NCBI GenBank assembly: GCA_023480605.1
Contig: JAMCWS010000396.1
Location: forward strand, 1-5,970
Length of the DNA: 5,970 bases
Direction of reading: 5' to 3'
DNA from: a bacterium
GTDB taxonomy: Bacteria > Sumerlaeota > Sumerlaeia > MVZB01
The position numbers were made by a program, and so were the translations under genes. Below are positions 1-5,963 of the stretch, piece after piece. Position 1 is the stretch's first letter. Every line of letters begins with the position of its first letter. The notes beneath the pieces were generated by a model that was not told the DNA's origin, searched no databases, and worked only from the letters and a program-made list of their open reading frames with translations.

Positions 1-1774
1 TAACCCCTGCCGCGCGCAGGCGCTCGATCAGGCGCAGGTTGCGAGGCTCGGAGAAGAACTCGCGGATGCTGCGAGCGACGATTTCGCCGATGCCGTCGAT
101 GCGGAGCAGTTCGTCTTCGGGGGCGGCGGCCAGGGCATCGAGCGACTCGAAATGGCGCGCCAGCAGGCGTGCGCCGGTGGCGCCGACAAAACGGATGCCG
201 AGGCCGTGAATCAGCGCCCCGAGCGGACGCGCCTTGCTCGCCTCGATCTGGCGCACGAGGTTGCCGGCCGATTTTTCGGCCATGCGCTCCAGGCCGGCGA
301 GTTGCCCGGCGCCGAGTCCGTATAGGTCGGCGATGTCGCGCACGTGACCGCCGTCGACGAGCTGGTCGACCAGCTTGTCGCCCAGGCCGTCGATTTCCAT
401 CACGCTGCGGGCGGCCCAGTGGAGGAGGCGACCCTTGATCTGCGCCGGGCAGGAGGCGTTGACGCAGCGATGGGCGGCCTCGTCATCGAGGCGGCGGAGC
501 GCGCCCCCGCAAACCGGGCACGAGGCCGGAAACTCGTAAAGTTTTTCCGGGCCTGAGCGCAACGACTCGACCACCCGCACGACCTTGGGGATGACTTCGC
601 CGCCCTTTTCAATCACGACGGTGTCGCCGACGCGGATATCCTTGCGTGCGATTTCGTCGGCGTTGTGGAGCGTGGCGCGGTGGATGGTGGAGCCGGCGAC
701 GAGAACCGGTTTGAGATGTGCCACGGGGGTCGCCACGCCGGTACGCCCAACCTGGATCTCGATCGCTTCGAGTCGCGTCTGGGCCTGCTCGGCCGAAAAT
801 TTGTAAGCGATCACCCAGCGCGGGCTCTTCGCCGTCGCCCCCAGACGGTCGCGCAGGGCCATGTCGTTGAGTTTGACGACGAGGCCGTCGATGTCGTAGT
901 CCAGCCGCCGGCGACCGGTTTCCCAGCGACCGACGGCTTCGAGCACCTCATCCACCGATCGGCAGATGCGGCGTTCGCGATTGGTCGGCAGGCCGAGGGC
1001 GTCGAGGCGATCGAGCACCTCGGCATGAGTCGGAGGGAGGGGCGCGTCGGCGGCGCCGACGGCGTAGAGGACGGCATCGAGCGGCCGGCGCGCGACCAGG
1101 CGCGAATCGAGCAGCTTGAGCGTGCCGGCGGCGGCGTTGCGCGGGTTGGCGAAGACTTCGAGGCCCTGGCGGGCGCGATCGTCGTTGAGGCGCTCGAAGT
1201 CGGGGCGGCGGAAGAATATTTCGCCGCGCGCCTCGAACCGACCCGGCGGGGCGGGGGCCGCGGCGGAGGCCAGAGCAGCGGGTATCTTGCGGATCGTACG
1301 CACGTTGGCCGTCACGTCGTCGCCGACGACGCCGTTGCCGCGCGTGGCGGCGTAACGCAGACGGCCGTCTTCATACATGAGGGCGATGGCCACGCCGTCG
1401 ATCTTGAGTTCGACCACGTACTCGAGCGGCCGGCCGGCCTCGAGGCCAAGCATGCGGTGGAGACGGGCGTCGAATTCCCTCACTTCCTCAGGGGCATAGG
1501 TATTGGCGATCGACAGCATCGGCACGGGGTGCGTGACCGGGGCGAAACCTTCGGTCCGGTCGGTGGCGATGGTGCGCGTGGGTGAGTTTTCGCGGGTAAG
1601 ATCGGGGTATTTTTCCTCGAGCGCGGCGAGTTCGTCGACCAGAAGGTCGTATTCGCGGTCGCTGATTTCGGGCCGCGCCGCCTGGTAATAGAGCCGGTTG
1701 TGGCGCTCGATCCGCTCACGCAATGCTTCGATGCGGGCGTGGGCTTCGAGGGGGGTGAGTTCGTCGCGTTCCAT
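1..1774 (-). CDS. ligA: NAD+-dependent DNA ligase LigA, 3' end cut by window edge
   Basis: Seals nicks with 3'-OH and 5'-phosphate ends in duplex DNA, using NAD+ as adenylate donor, during replication and repair in the cytoplasm. The minus-strand frame from ATG at 1774 stays open to the window edge and gives 591 residues; E. coli LigA has about 671. Visible in order: the Ia-type NAD-binding region (HNRLYY, SDREYD, residues 25-43), the adenylation motif KIDG (124-127, catalytic Lys124), ATRGNGVVGDDVT (143-155), the second motif DYDIDGLVVKLND (292-304), the OB-fold (RWVIAYKF, QVGRTGVATPV, RATLHNADEI, about 319-400), a four-Cys zinc finger (Cys419, 422, 437, 442) and helix-hairpin-helix repeats (IHGLGIRFVGATGARLL; IDGIGEIVA). 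The BRCT domain would lie beyond position 1. An AGGGA ribosome site (1780-1784) sits 5 nt before the ATG, supporting this start. Asn147 replaces the Asp more usual in RGDG, which looks like lineage variation. Identification is secure. Confidence 0.97.
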   Translation of the reverse strand, partial: MERDELTPLEAHARIEALRERIERHNRLYYQAARPEISDREYDLLVDELAALEEKYPDLTRENSPTRTIATDRTEGFAPVTHPVPMLSIANTYAPEEVREFDARLHRMLGLEAGRPLEYVVELKIDGVAIALMYEDGRLRYAATRGNGVVGDDVTANVRTIRKIPAALASAAAPAPPGRFEARGEIFFRRPDFERLNDDRARQGLEVFANPRNAAAGTLKLLDSRLVARRPLDAVLYAVGAADAPLPPTHAEVLDRLDALGLPTNRERRICRSVDEVLEAVGRWETGRRRLDYDIDGLVVKLNDMALRDRLGATAKSPRWVIAYKFSAEQAQTRLEAIEIQVGRTGVATPVAHLKPVLVAGSTIHRATLHNADEIARKDIRVGDTVVIEKGGEVIPKVVRVVESLRSGPEKLYEFPASCPVCGGALRRLDDEAAHRCVNASCPAQIKGRLLHWAARSVMEIDGLGDKLVDQLVDGGHVRDIADLYGLGAGQLAGLERMAEKSAGNLVRQIEASKARPLGALIHGLGIRFVGATGARLLARHFESLDALAAAPEDELLRIDGIGEIVARSIREFFSEPRNLRLIERLRAAGV

Positions 1775-1802
1775 CGTCGTCCCTGCGATTCCGAAGGAGA
1801 TG

Positions 1803-1839
1803 GGGCCTGGGCCGCCGGGAGCGGCATCCGGGCAGGCCC
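1803..1839 (-). promoter_or_regulatory. GC-rich nested hairpin in the likely ligA leader
   Basis: Outer arms GGGCCTG (1803-1809) and CAGGCCC (1833-1839) are perfect 7-bp complements. Inside, GCCGC (1811-1815) and GCGGC (1821-1825) form a second 5-bp stem with a 5-nt loop. The structure ends about 29 nt before the ligA start codon and would be in the mRNA leader if transcription starts further upstream. No T-run follows on either strand, so it is not an obvious intrinsic terminator. In DNA this GC-rich a hairpin can arise by chance, and a regulatory role is unproven. Confidence 0.3.
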
Positions 1840-2004
1840 GCAACGCTCACGATAGAGAAGCCGGAGGCGACCGGCAATAAAAAGGGTTCGCGCAAAAAAT
1901 TGATTCAGCAAATTCCGCCCGGCTGATATCGTGATGGGCGCCACAGGTCTATTTTACACCGCGGCGCGCGGATTTGCGCGACCATTCCATACATGATGAC
2001 TCCC

Positions 2005-2011
2005 AAGGGGG
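2005..2011 (+). promoter_or_regulatory. Shine-Dalgarno deciding the GTG start of dut
   Basis: AAGGGGG lies 7 nt upstream of GTG at 2019-2021. The longer frame could open at TTG 1974, but that start has no purine-rich site in front of it, and the extra 15 residues do not resemble a dUTPase N-terminus. Two nearby ATG codons (1993, 1996) are in another frame, which stops at TGA 2020-2022, overlapping the GTG. Confidence 0.65.
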
Positions 2012-2018
2012 CGACACC

Positions 2019-2480
2019 GTGAATCAAACCCAGCCGATCGTCGAAGTCCTGCAACTGGCCGAGGCCCGCGACCTGCCACTGCCCCAATACCAGACGGCGG
2101 ACTCGGCCGGCCTCGACCTGCGCGCGGCCGTCCCGGCCGGCGAGGGGCAGGTGCTCAAGGCCGGCGGCTGGGCGCTGGTGCCGACGGGACTCAAGGTGGC
2201 CATCCCGCGGGGATACGAGGGCCAGGTGAGGCCGCGCTCGGGTCTGGCGCTCAAGCACGGCATCGGCATTCTGAATGCGCCGGGCACGATCGACGCCGAT
2301 TACCGGGGCGAAGTGGGGGTGATTCTTTTCAATTTCTCCGACGCCGATTTTTTGATCCGGCGCGGCGACCGGATCGCCCAACTCGTGCTGGCGCGCGTCG
2401 AGCGTCTGCCATGGGTCGCCGTCGAGACGCTGCCTGAGAGCGGGCGCGGGGAAGGCGGCTTCGGGCACACGGGTCTGTAA
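2019..2480 (+). CDS. dut: Deoxyuridine 5'-triphosphate nucleotidohydrolase (dUTPase)
   Basis: Hydrolyses dUTP to dUMP and pyrophosphate, supplying dUMP for thymidylate synthesis and keeping uracil out of DNA; the family is a Mg2+-dependent homotrimer in the cytoplasm. The 153-residue product has the normal bacterial length and all five motifs: I, SAGLDLRA (29-36); II, RPRSGLALKHG (71-81); III, GTIDADYRGEVGV (89-101), with uracil-pocket Tyr95 and catalytic-type Asp92; IV, RGDRIAQLVL (115-124); V, GRGEGGFGHTG (142-152), the flexible P-loop-like tail that closes over the phosphates. Motif V has His150 where Ser is common in GFGSTG, a tolerated variation. The start is GTG at 2019 with a good ribosome site; a TTG at 1974 would add 15 residues and is less likely. 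It diverges from ligA and appears to be transcribed alone. Identification is secure. Confidence 0.97.
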   Translation: MNQTQPIVEVLQLAEARDLPLPQYQTADSAGLDLRAAVPAGEGQVLKAGGWALVPTGLKVAIPRGYEGQVRPRSGLALKHGIGILNAPGTIDADYRGEVGVILFNFSDADFLIRRGDRIAQLVLARVERLPWVAVETLPESGRGEGGFGHTGL

Positions 2481-2522
2481 AGTCAGGCGAGGCGGCACGT
2501 CAAACGCCATTCGGCAAGATGA

Positions 2523-2592
2523 TTGCGAAGCGCAAAAGCCCGGGTGTCAGTATTTGCGAAACGCCTGGGTGGCGCCAATACTTGCGAAACCC
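2523..2592. repeat. Short degenerate direct repeat around TTGCGAA
   Basis: TATTTGCGAAAC (2551-2562) and TACTTGCGAAAC (2579-2590) match at 11 of 12 positions, 28 nt apart. Each is preceded by a related GGGTG block (CCCGGGTG and CCTGGGTG), so the repeated unit is about 26-28 nt. A third weaker copy, TTGCGAAGC, starts at 2523. The pair also contains an inverted element, AGTATT (2549-2554) with AATACT (2577-2582), that could fold over GCC/GGC (2563-2565, 2571-2573). Only two good copies are present, with no uniform repeat and spacer lengths, so it is not a CRISPR array. It could be part of a dispersed intergenic repeat. Confidence 0.45.
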
Positions 2593-2608
2593 TATTTCCG
2601 CTTTATTA

Positions 2609-2644
2609 GGGTTCCTCCGCATAGGAAACGAACCCGCCCTTTTT
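2609..2644 (+). terminator. Possible imperfect intrinsic terminator downstream of dut
   Basis: GGGTTC (2609-2614) pairs with GAACCC (2630-2635), and the alternative inner pairing TTCCT/AGGAA (2612-2616, 2623-2627) overlaps it. A run of five T (2640-2644) follows after a 4-nt GCCC gap. The layout suits rho-independent termination of dut transcripts about 130 nt after its stop, but the gap before the T-run and the competing pairings make it weak. Confidence 0.35.
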
Positions 2645-2799
2645 GGCAAAAACCCTTGCTTCAGATAGTCCCAGACCATCCTGGGCACCCGAGACAGTAT
2701 AACGCCGTGATCTACAAAGACGGACTGAACCTCGGCGTTGGAATCACCGTCGGTGCTGCCGAGACAAGCAGTGGTGGGTTGTAAACATTCGAATCCGTG

Positions 2800-4461
2800 T
2801 CAGGGGGCAAAGGGATGGCGGTTGACTCTCAGGGCGCCATGAAGTCGATCAAACGCACTCATTTCATTCACATCCAGATCAGTTAGATGGTTTGGCGGTG
2901 CGAACTGAGCGGCGGGATTGCCGTTTGCGTCTGAATCATCCGCCTGGGTCGACTGGCCCTGGATTTCGGTTAGGCGCCCTGACTCGTCTTTGACGCCTGG
3001 CGCCGGTTCGACGTATGACCGGATTCCTCCGGCAGGTTCGTTACACGTATCCGCCCGGAATAATTCAAAATAGACCATGTTCCGGGCGCCCTCGCCACCG
3101 GTCAGCAGGTGCACTTTTAGAAAAACCATCGGAAATGCCAGCAGCGTGGAAACGGCAGTCCAATTCTCCGGCAAAGCCAAACCCACGAAAATCCAGGCCA
3201 GTGAGAGTGATGGCGGCATTTGATCGATGGTGAAACGGCGCAAGAGGTATGCCGTATCCCGCCGCATCCGGTCGTGGGCGAGAATCAATTCGTGTAATCG
3301 TGTTTGCCATTCTCCAGGTTCCAGCCAGTGGACGGCGTACAATGTAGCGTCGTCGTCCAGGGCCAGGAAGTCAACAAAAGGCGCCTCGACTGGTTCTTCC
3401 GATATGCTTCTTAACTCACACCCCAATACACGGTCCAATCGCTGGCGCAGCAGAGCCATGATTTGGTTCCGACCAAGCGAAGGTCGATCCTGGTAGAGCA
3501 TCTTTACGGGATTGTTCCCTTCTCCTTGGGGAGCCGGATCCGGCGACATCGAAAGGCCGGGTTTGGCAATCGTCGTCGCCATGACCCGATTCGACCGATC
3601 CTGATCGATTGCCCAAGCCAGGAGCGCGTCGCGTGAGCACGGGGGAGGGAGCGGCGTGTCGGCGCCTCTGATCAGGTGGCGCAACCCCGCCCAGAGCGGT
3701 TCGTATATGATCGTCGATACCGATTGATCCCCGCGGTCGCCGGCCGGGCCGATGTGGCCGAGGCAATGGACGGCGGCGTTCAAAAAGCGACCGGCGACGG
3801 CCTGCCAGGCTTCGTCGATTTCCTGCATGGAATCGACCCGCACATCTCGCGCGGCGACGAGATAATAGTGGACGCGTTGTCCGCGAAGCCCCCCCATTTT
3901 TTTCAGGGACTGGTAGAAGCGAATAAAAGCGGATATTTCGGGGGGAAGCACAACGAGCAACCGATTACACCACCTTGAAGCGCGTTCCAGGCTTTGCGGC
4001 CATGGCTCATCGTTCCAATAAAAAAGCGGATGCTTGGACCTGCCCCGGATATTCGAGGATGATGCCGTTTTAAGCGATGAATCGGTGATCGAAAGGCGCG
4101 ATAGGTCGGGCGGTCCGGTCGATAAGATGCGCGGACGTGAATGATCGACGAGAAGCGGAACATATTCAGTGTCCGGTTCGACGGTCGGATCGAATGTGGT
4201 CCGATCCTTCAGCACCGTCATCTCTACGCCGGCCATCAATAATCCCCGACTGAAGGCGGACAACCAATCTAATCGGCGGTCGAGTTCGGGAACGCCGACC
4301 AAGCCCGTCATGTCGAGCGGGGGAAAGGCTGCCGGACTATTCCCAATGGCCTCAGGCTTCCGGACGGAAATGGCCGTTGGCGGTGCGTTATCATCGGTTG
4401 AGACAAAAAAGAGGTGCGAAATATCGGCCAGTCCTCTTTTGAGTCTCGCGCGTTCTTCCAT
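2800..4461 (-). CDS. Degenerate MinD/FlhG-like protein with possible nuclease-fold C-terminal domain
   Basis: Function unknown; 553 residues, no signal peptide or membrane segment. Residues 59-86 (ELDRRLDWLSAFSRGLLMAGVEMTVL) follow the helix-strand pattern that comes after the P-loop in MinD/ParA proteins, but no Walker A (KGGxGKT) is present. Residues 165-237 (LLVVLPPEISAFIRFYQ, then AGRFLNAAVHCLGHI) closely follow the MinD/FlhG pattern of a strand, Pro-Glu, Tyr, a variable helix and a terminal FL-LGxI. A disordered-looking Ser-rich stretch lies at 114-145. Residues 330-468 contain VDFLALDDDATLYAVHW and later LAWIFVG and VYFELF, reminiscent of inactive PD-(D/E)XK-type domains; the expected E-x-K is absent. 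The tail (469-553) is polar. The ATG at 4461 lies 30 nt after the ParA-gene stop, in the same frame, and has no clear ribosome site, suggesting translational coupling. The MinD-like reading is a moderate inference and the nuclease-fold reading is weak. Confidence 0.8.
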   Translation of the reverse strand: MEERARLKRGLADISHLFFVSTDDNAPPTAISVRKPEAIGNSPAAFPPLDMTGLVGVPELDRRLDWLSAFSRGLLMAGVEMTVLKDRTTFDPTVEPDTEYVPLLVDHSRPRILSTGPPDLSRLSITDSSLKTASSSNIRGRSKHPLFYWNDEPWPQSLERASRWCNRLLVVLPPEISAFIRFYQSLKKMGGLRGQRVHYYLVAARDVRVDSMQEIDEAWQAVAGRFLNAAVHCLGHIGPAGDRGDQSVSTIIYEPLWAGLRHLIRGADTPLPPPCSRDALLAWAIDQDRSNRVMATTIAKPGLSMSPDPAPQGEGNNPVKMLYQDRPSLGRNQIMALLRQRLDRVLGCELRSISEEPVEAPFVDFLALDDDATLYAVHWLEPGEWQTRLHELILAHDRMRRDTAYLLRRFTIDQMPPSLSLAWIFVGLALPENWTAVSTLLAFPMVFLKVHLLTGGEGARNMVYFELFRADTCNEPAGGIRSYVEPAPGVKDESGRLTEIQGQSTQADDSDANGNPAAQFAPPNHLTDLDVNEMSAFDRLHGALRVNRHPFAP

Positions 4462-4491
4462 CAGAGCAACTTTCGCAACGGCATCCGGCGA

Positions 4492-5727
4492 TCAGGTGAC
4501 CGTCAAAATGGAATCGAATCCTCCATACGGATTGGGTACGGTTTGTTGATTATCCGGATCGTTTATCCATTCCCCGTCGACGATATACTTGTAACGATAA
4601 GCACCCGGAGTCAGGTCGAGCATCGACCGCCAAATCCCGTCTTTTCCCACTTCCAGAGGTTCGGGCTTCCAGTCGTTAAAATCACCAGCGATCTGGACGC
4701 GCGCGCAACCGGGATGGCGCAGGACGAAACAGATCTTGTCCCCCTGACGCCGAGGTTCAACGAGCATTTCCGAGGCCGGTTGATCCTTAACGGAAGTTTT
4801 ACGAGCGCCGAAGTTGGAGAAAACGAGTATGTTGTCCTGATGCTTCGCTGCGGGAACCCACTGATCGTTCAGGATCGGTCGCGCCTGATCCGTGCGCGCC
4901 AGTTGCGCCTGGAGCGTGTCGGCATTCTCGAGCCAGGCCGGCCGCCGTTGCGCCGCGTCGCCGGCGCCGCGTTCGACGAGTTCCGTGGCCAATCGCAGGT
5001 TATCTTCGTATCCGTGACTATCATGGCCAAACTCGATTATGGATTTGCCGGCTGCCGCCGCCTCGGATAGCCGCACGTTGCGGCGCATCGTCGTGCTGAG
5101 TAGTAATCCCTCGAAATAACGCGATAATTCCTCGTGGATTTCGTGGGCCAGACGTGTGCGCTGGTCGAACATGATCGGCAAGACATGCAGCCTGAACCGT
5201 TTATCGAAATTGCGCTCGGTTAACAGCACGGTTTCCATAAATTTGCCGATTCCATGAAGGGAATAGATCGAAGGATCGACCGGAATCAGCAATTCCTGGG
5301 CGGCCCGTAATGCGTTGAACGTTAGTATCCCGAGTCCCGGCGCGCAGTCGAAAACCACGAAATCAAATTGCCCGGCTGCCGGCTCCAGCACCTCGGCCAA
5401 ACGGCATTCGCGCCGTTCCCGGCCGGCTAGTTCCTGCTCCAAGGCAGCCAGCATGATTTGCGATGGAGCCAAGTGTAGGTTGGGAGCGACGAGAATCAGA
5501 ATCTCGAGAAGCGAGCGTGAGGGGGATACTGTCGGGCTCAGAACATCGTACAAACCCGCGGTCACCTGGTCGGGATTCACCCCTAAACCGAATCCGGCGT
5601 GGCCTTGGGCATCCAAATCCATGAGTAGGACGCGATGACCCAACGAAGCAAGAGCGGCAGAGAGGTTGACCGCGGTTGTTGTCTTGCCGCAACCTCCTTT
5701 TTGATTGGCAACTGCTATTATTCGCAT
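4492..5727 (-). CDS. Soj/ParA-type ATPase fused to a CBM48 glycogen-binding E-set domain
   Basis: The 411-residue product has two parts. Residues 1-253 are a canonical ParA/Soj ATPase: deviant Walker A KGGCGKTT (10-17, signature Lys10 and Lys15), LLMDLDAQG (34-42), Walker B-type FDFVVFDCAPGLG (121-133, Asp127) and the Soj-like MRRNVRLSEA (214-223). Such ATPases dimerise on ATP, bind DNA non-specifically and position plasmids, chromosomes or protein cargo. There is no N-terminal helix-turn-helix as in plasmid P1/F-type ParA. After a polar linker (254-325), residues 326-411 match the AMPK-beta/CBM48 fold: AGDFNDW (347-353), GAYRYKYIVDGEW (375-387), DP and a final GGFDSILTV. Trp353, Lys380 and Trp387 align with the carbohydrate-contacting residues Trp100, Lys126 and Trp133 of AMPK beta1; Asp405 stands where AMPK has Asn150. 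ATG 5727 is chosen because AGGAG lies 8 nt upstream and it places the P-loop normally; the frame opens 31 residues earlier without support. No ParB gene is adjacent. Confidence 0.93.
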   Translation of the reverse strand: MRIIAVANQKGGCGKTTTAVNLSAALASLGHRVLLMDLDAQGHAGFGLGVNPDQVTAGLYDVLSPTVSPSRSLLEILILVAPNLHLAPSQIMLAALEQELAGRERRECRLAEVLEPAAGQFDFVVFDCAPGLGILTFNALRAAQELLIPVDPSIYSLHGIGKFMETVLLTERNFDKRFRLHVLPIMFDQRTRLAHEIHEELSRYFEGLLLSTTMRRNVRLSEAAAAGKSIIEFGHDSHGYEDNLRLATELVERGAGDAAQRRPAWLENADTLQAQLARTDQARPILNDQWVPAAKHQDNILVFSNFGARKTSVKDQPASEMLVEPRRQGDKICFVLRHPGCARVQIAGDFNDWKPEPLEVGKDGIWRSMLDLTPGAYRYKYIVDGEWINDPDNQQTVPNPYGGFDSILTVT

Positions 5728-5735
5728 CAGCGCTA

Positions 5736-5742
5736 CTCCTTT
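5736..5742 (-). promoter_or_regulatory. Shine-Dalgarno of the ParA-CBM48 gene
   Basis: AAAGGAG read on the minus strand lies 8 nt before ATG 5727. It decides the start over the upstream ATG at 5820, which would add a 31-residue hydrophobic/basic extension before the P-loop that ParA proteins lack. Confidence 0.75.
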
Positions 5743-5816
5743 CCACAGGGGCAAGAACAACGGGCGAAGAGTTTTAAGAGCCGGGCGCCAATACAACATA
5801 AAGTATGTACATGCGC

Positions 5817-5845
5817 TCAATACCGCTAGTCATAGTAAATGTCAA
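5817..5845 (-). promoter_or_regulatory. Candidate sigma70 promoter for the ParA-CBM48 gene
   Basis: On the minus strand a perfect TTGACA (5840-5845) is followed, after exactly 17 nt, by TATTGA (5817-5822), a weak -10 box matching at three of six positions. Transcription would start near 5810, leaving a leader of about 80 nt before ATG 5727. The perfect -35 in an AT-rich patch of otherwise GC-rich DNA favours a real promoter; the poor -10 suggests activation or a different -10. Confidence 0.45.
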
Positions 5846-5857
5846 GGTATTTTTACT
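5834..5857. promoter_or_regulatory. Inverted repeat over the TTGACA box, possible operator
   Basis: AGTAAA (5834-5839) and TTTACT (5852-5857) are perfect 6-bp complements separated by 12 nt, and they flank the minus-strand TTGACA at 5840-5845. A repressor bound here would block the ParA-gene promoter; ParA-type genes are often autoregulated. The arms are short and AT-rich, so chance is a real possibility. Confidence 0.3.
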
Positions 5858-5916
5858 GATATTTCGCGGCAGGGCGCACGACATGAATAGGGGTTGTGAA
5901 GAAAATGTTCGCTTTT

Positions 5917-5963
5917 GGCCACCAATTGTATAGTATTATATACTATACAGATTGGAGGTGGCC
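5917..5963 (+). promoter_or_regulatory. Extended hairpin covering the ribosome site of the downstream gene
   Basis: GGCCACC (5917-5923) and GGTGGCC (5957-5963) are perfect 7-bp complements enclosing AAT/ATT (5924-5926, 5951-5953) and the 10-bp arms of the central dyad. Together they give a 20-bp stem with a 3-nt loop and only two bulges (G5950 and 5954-5956). The right arm contains the Shine-Dalgarno GGAGGTGG and ends at the base before ATG 5964, so folded RNA would hide the ribosome site. This applies only if transcription begins before 5917; a start inside the dyad would remove the left arm. Confidence 0.5.
5927..5949 (+). promoter_or_regulatory. Perfect 10-bp dyad overlapping a putative -10 box
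   Basis: The arms TGTATAGTAT (5927-5936) and ATACTATACA (5940-5949) are exact inverted copies with a TAT centre. The right half contains TATACT (5939-5944), a good -10 hexamer; TTGGCC (5915-5920) is a poor -35 at 18 nt. An operator over the -10 box directly before the start codon is the usual arrangement for an autoregulated gene such as an antitoxin. No binding protein can be named from this window. Confidence 0.65.

Larger units (their letters stand above)
1775..2018. other. Divergent ligA-dut intergenic region
   Basis: This 244-nt gap separates the minus-strand ligA start from the plus-strand dut start, so it must carry promoters for both or be read from outside. I see no strong sigma70 promoter. 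Weak candidates are TAAAAT read on the minus strand (within TATTTTAC near 1952-1960) and TTGATT on the plus strand near 1900, neither with a good partner box at 16-18 nt. The half nearer ligA is very GC-rich and forms hairpins; the middle (about 1875-1920) is locally AT-rich, which suits promoter DNA. No gene is supported here. Confidence 0.6.
2481..2799. other. Gap between convergent genes with no supported gene
   Basis: This 319-nt stretch lies between the 3' ends of dut (plus) and the 553-residue gene (minus). Two short frames cross it, plus 2554-2784 (76 residues) and minus 2500-2688 (62 residues). Neither has a ribosome site, recognisable domain or convincing composition, so I do not call them. 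The segment is more AT-rich than dut and contains a degenerate direct repeat (2523-2592), a possible terminator (2609-2644) and a 6-bp inverted repeat, CTCGGC (2731-2736) with GCCGAG (2758-2763). It could hold remnants of decayed sequence, but I recognise no parent element. Confidence 0.6.

Noticed and set aside
665..1585. A 306-residue plus-strand open frame
   Set aside because: It lies wholly antisense to ligA, whose protein is unmistakable. Long antisense frames are expected in GC-rich DNA, and its residues are rich in Gly, Arg and Glu/Val with no domain.
1480..1944. A 154-residue minus-strand open frame over the ligA start and leader
   Set aside because: It overlaps the LigA N-terminus in another frame; low-complexity Pro/Ser/Arg composition and no domain.
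1905..2510. A 201-residue minus-strand open frame
   Set aside because: It is antisense to dut, which has all five dUTPase motifs; it shows no recognisable domain and is a codon-bias shadow.
2523..2592. CRISPR-like repeats
   Set aside because: Only two good copies with imperfect units, no regular spacers and no cas genes.
2731..2763. Inverted repeat CTCGGC/GCCGAG as a terminator for the minus-strand unit
   Set aside because: The loop is 21 nt and no T-run follows on the minus strand, so it lacks the features of an intrinsic terminator.
2554..2784. Short frames on both strands in the gap after dut (plus 76 residues, minus 62 residues)
   Set aside because: No ribosome site, no family resemblance, and the plus frame runs through the repeat and the possible terminator. 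They may be remnants, but I cannot name a parent.
4414..5070. A 218-residue plus-strand open frame
   Set aside because: It is antisense to the ParA-CBM48 gene, which is supported by motifs and a ribosome site; no domain seen.
5728..5820. N-terminal extension of the ParA gene to ATG 5820
   Set aside because: The 31 extra residues lack family support, cross the leader after the likely promoter, and have no ribosome site, whereas ATG 5727 has AGGAG at 8 nt.
5728..5963. A parS centromere site near the ParA gene
   Set aside because: No sequence resembling the chromosomal parS palindrome (TGTTTCACGTGAAACA) is present, and no ParB gene is visible. The dyad at 5927 fits an operator better.
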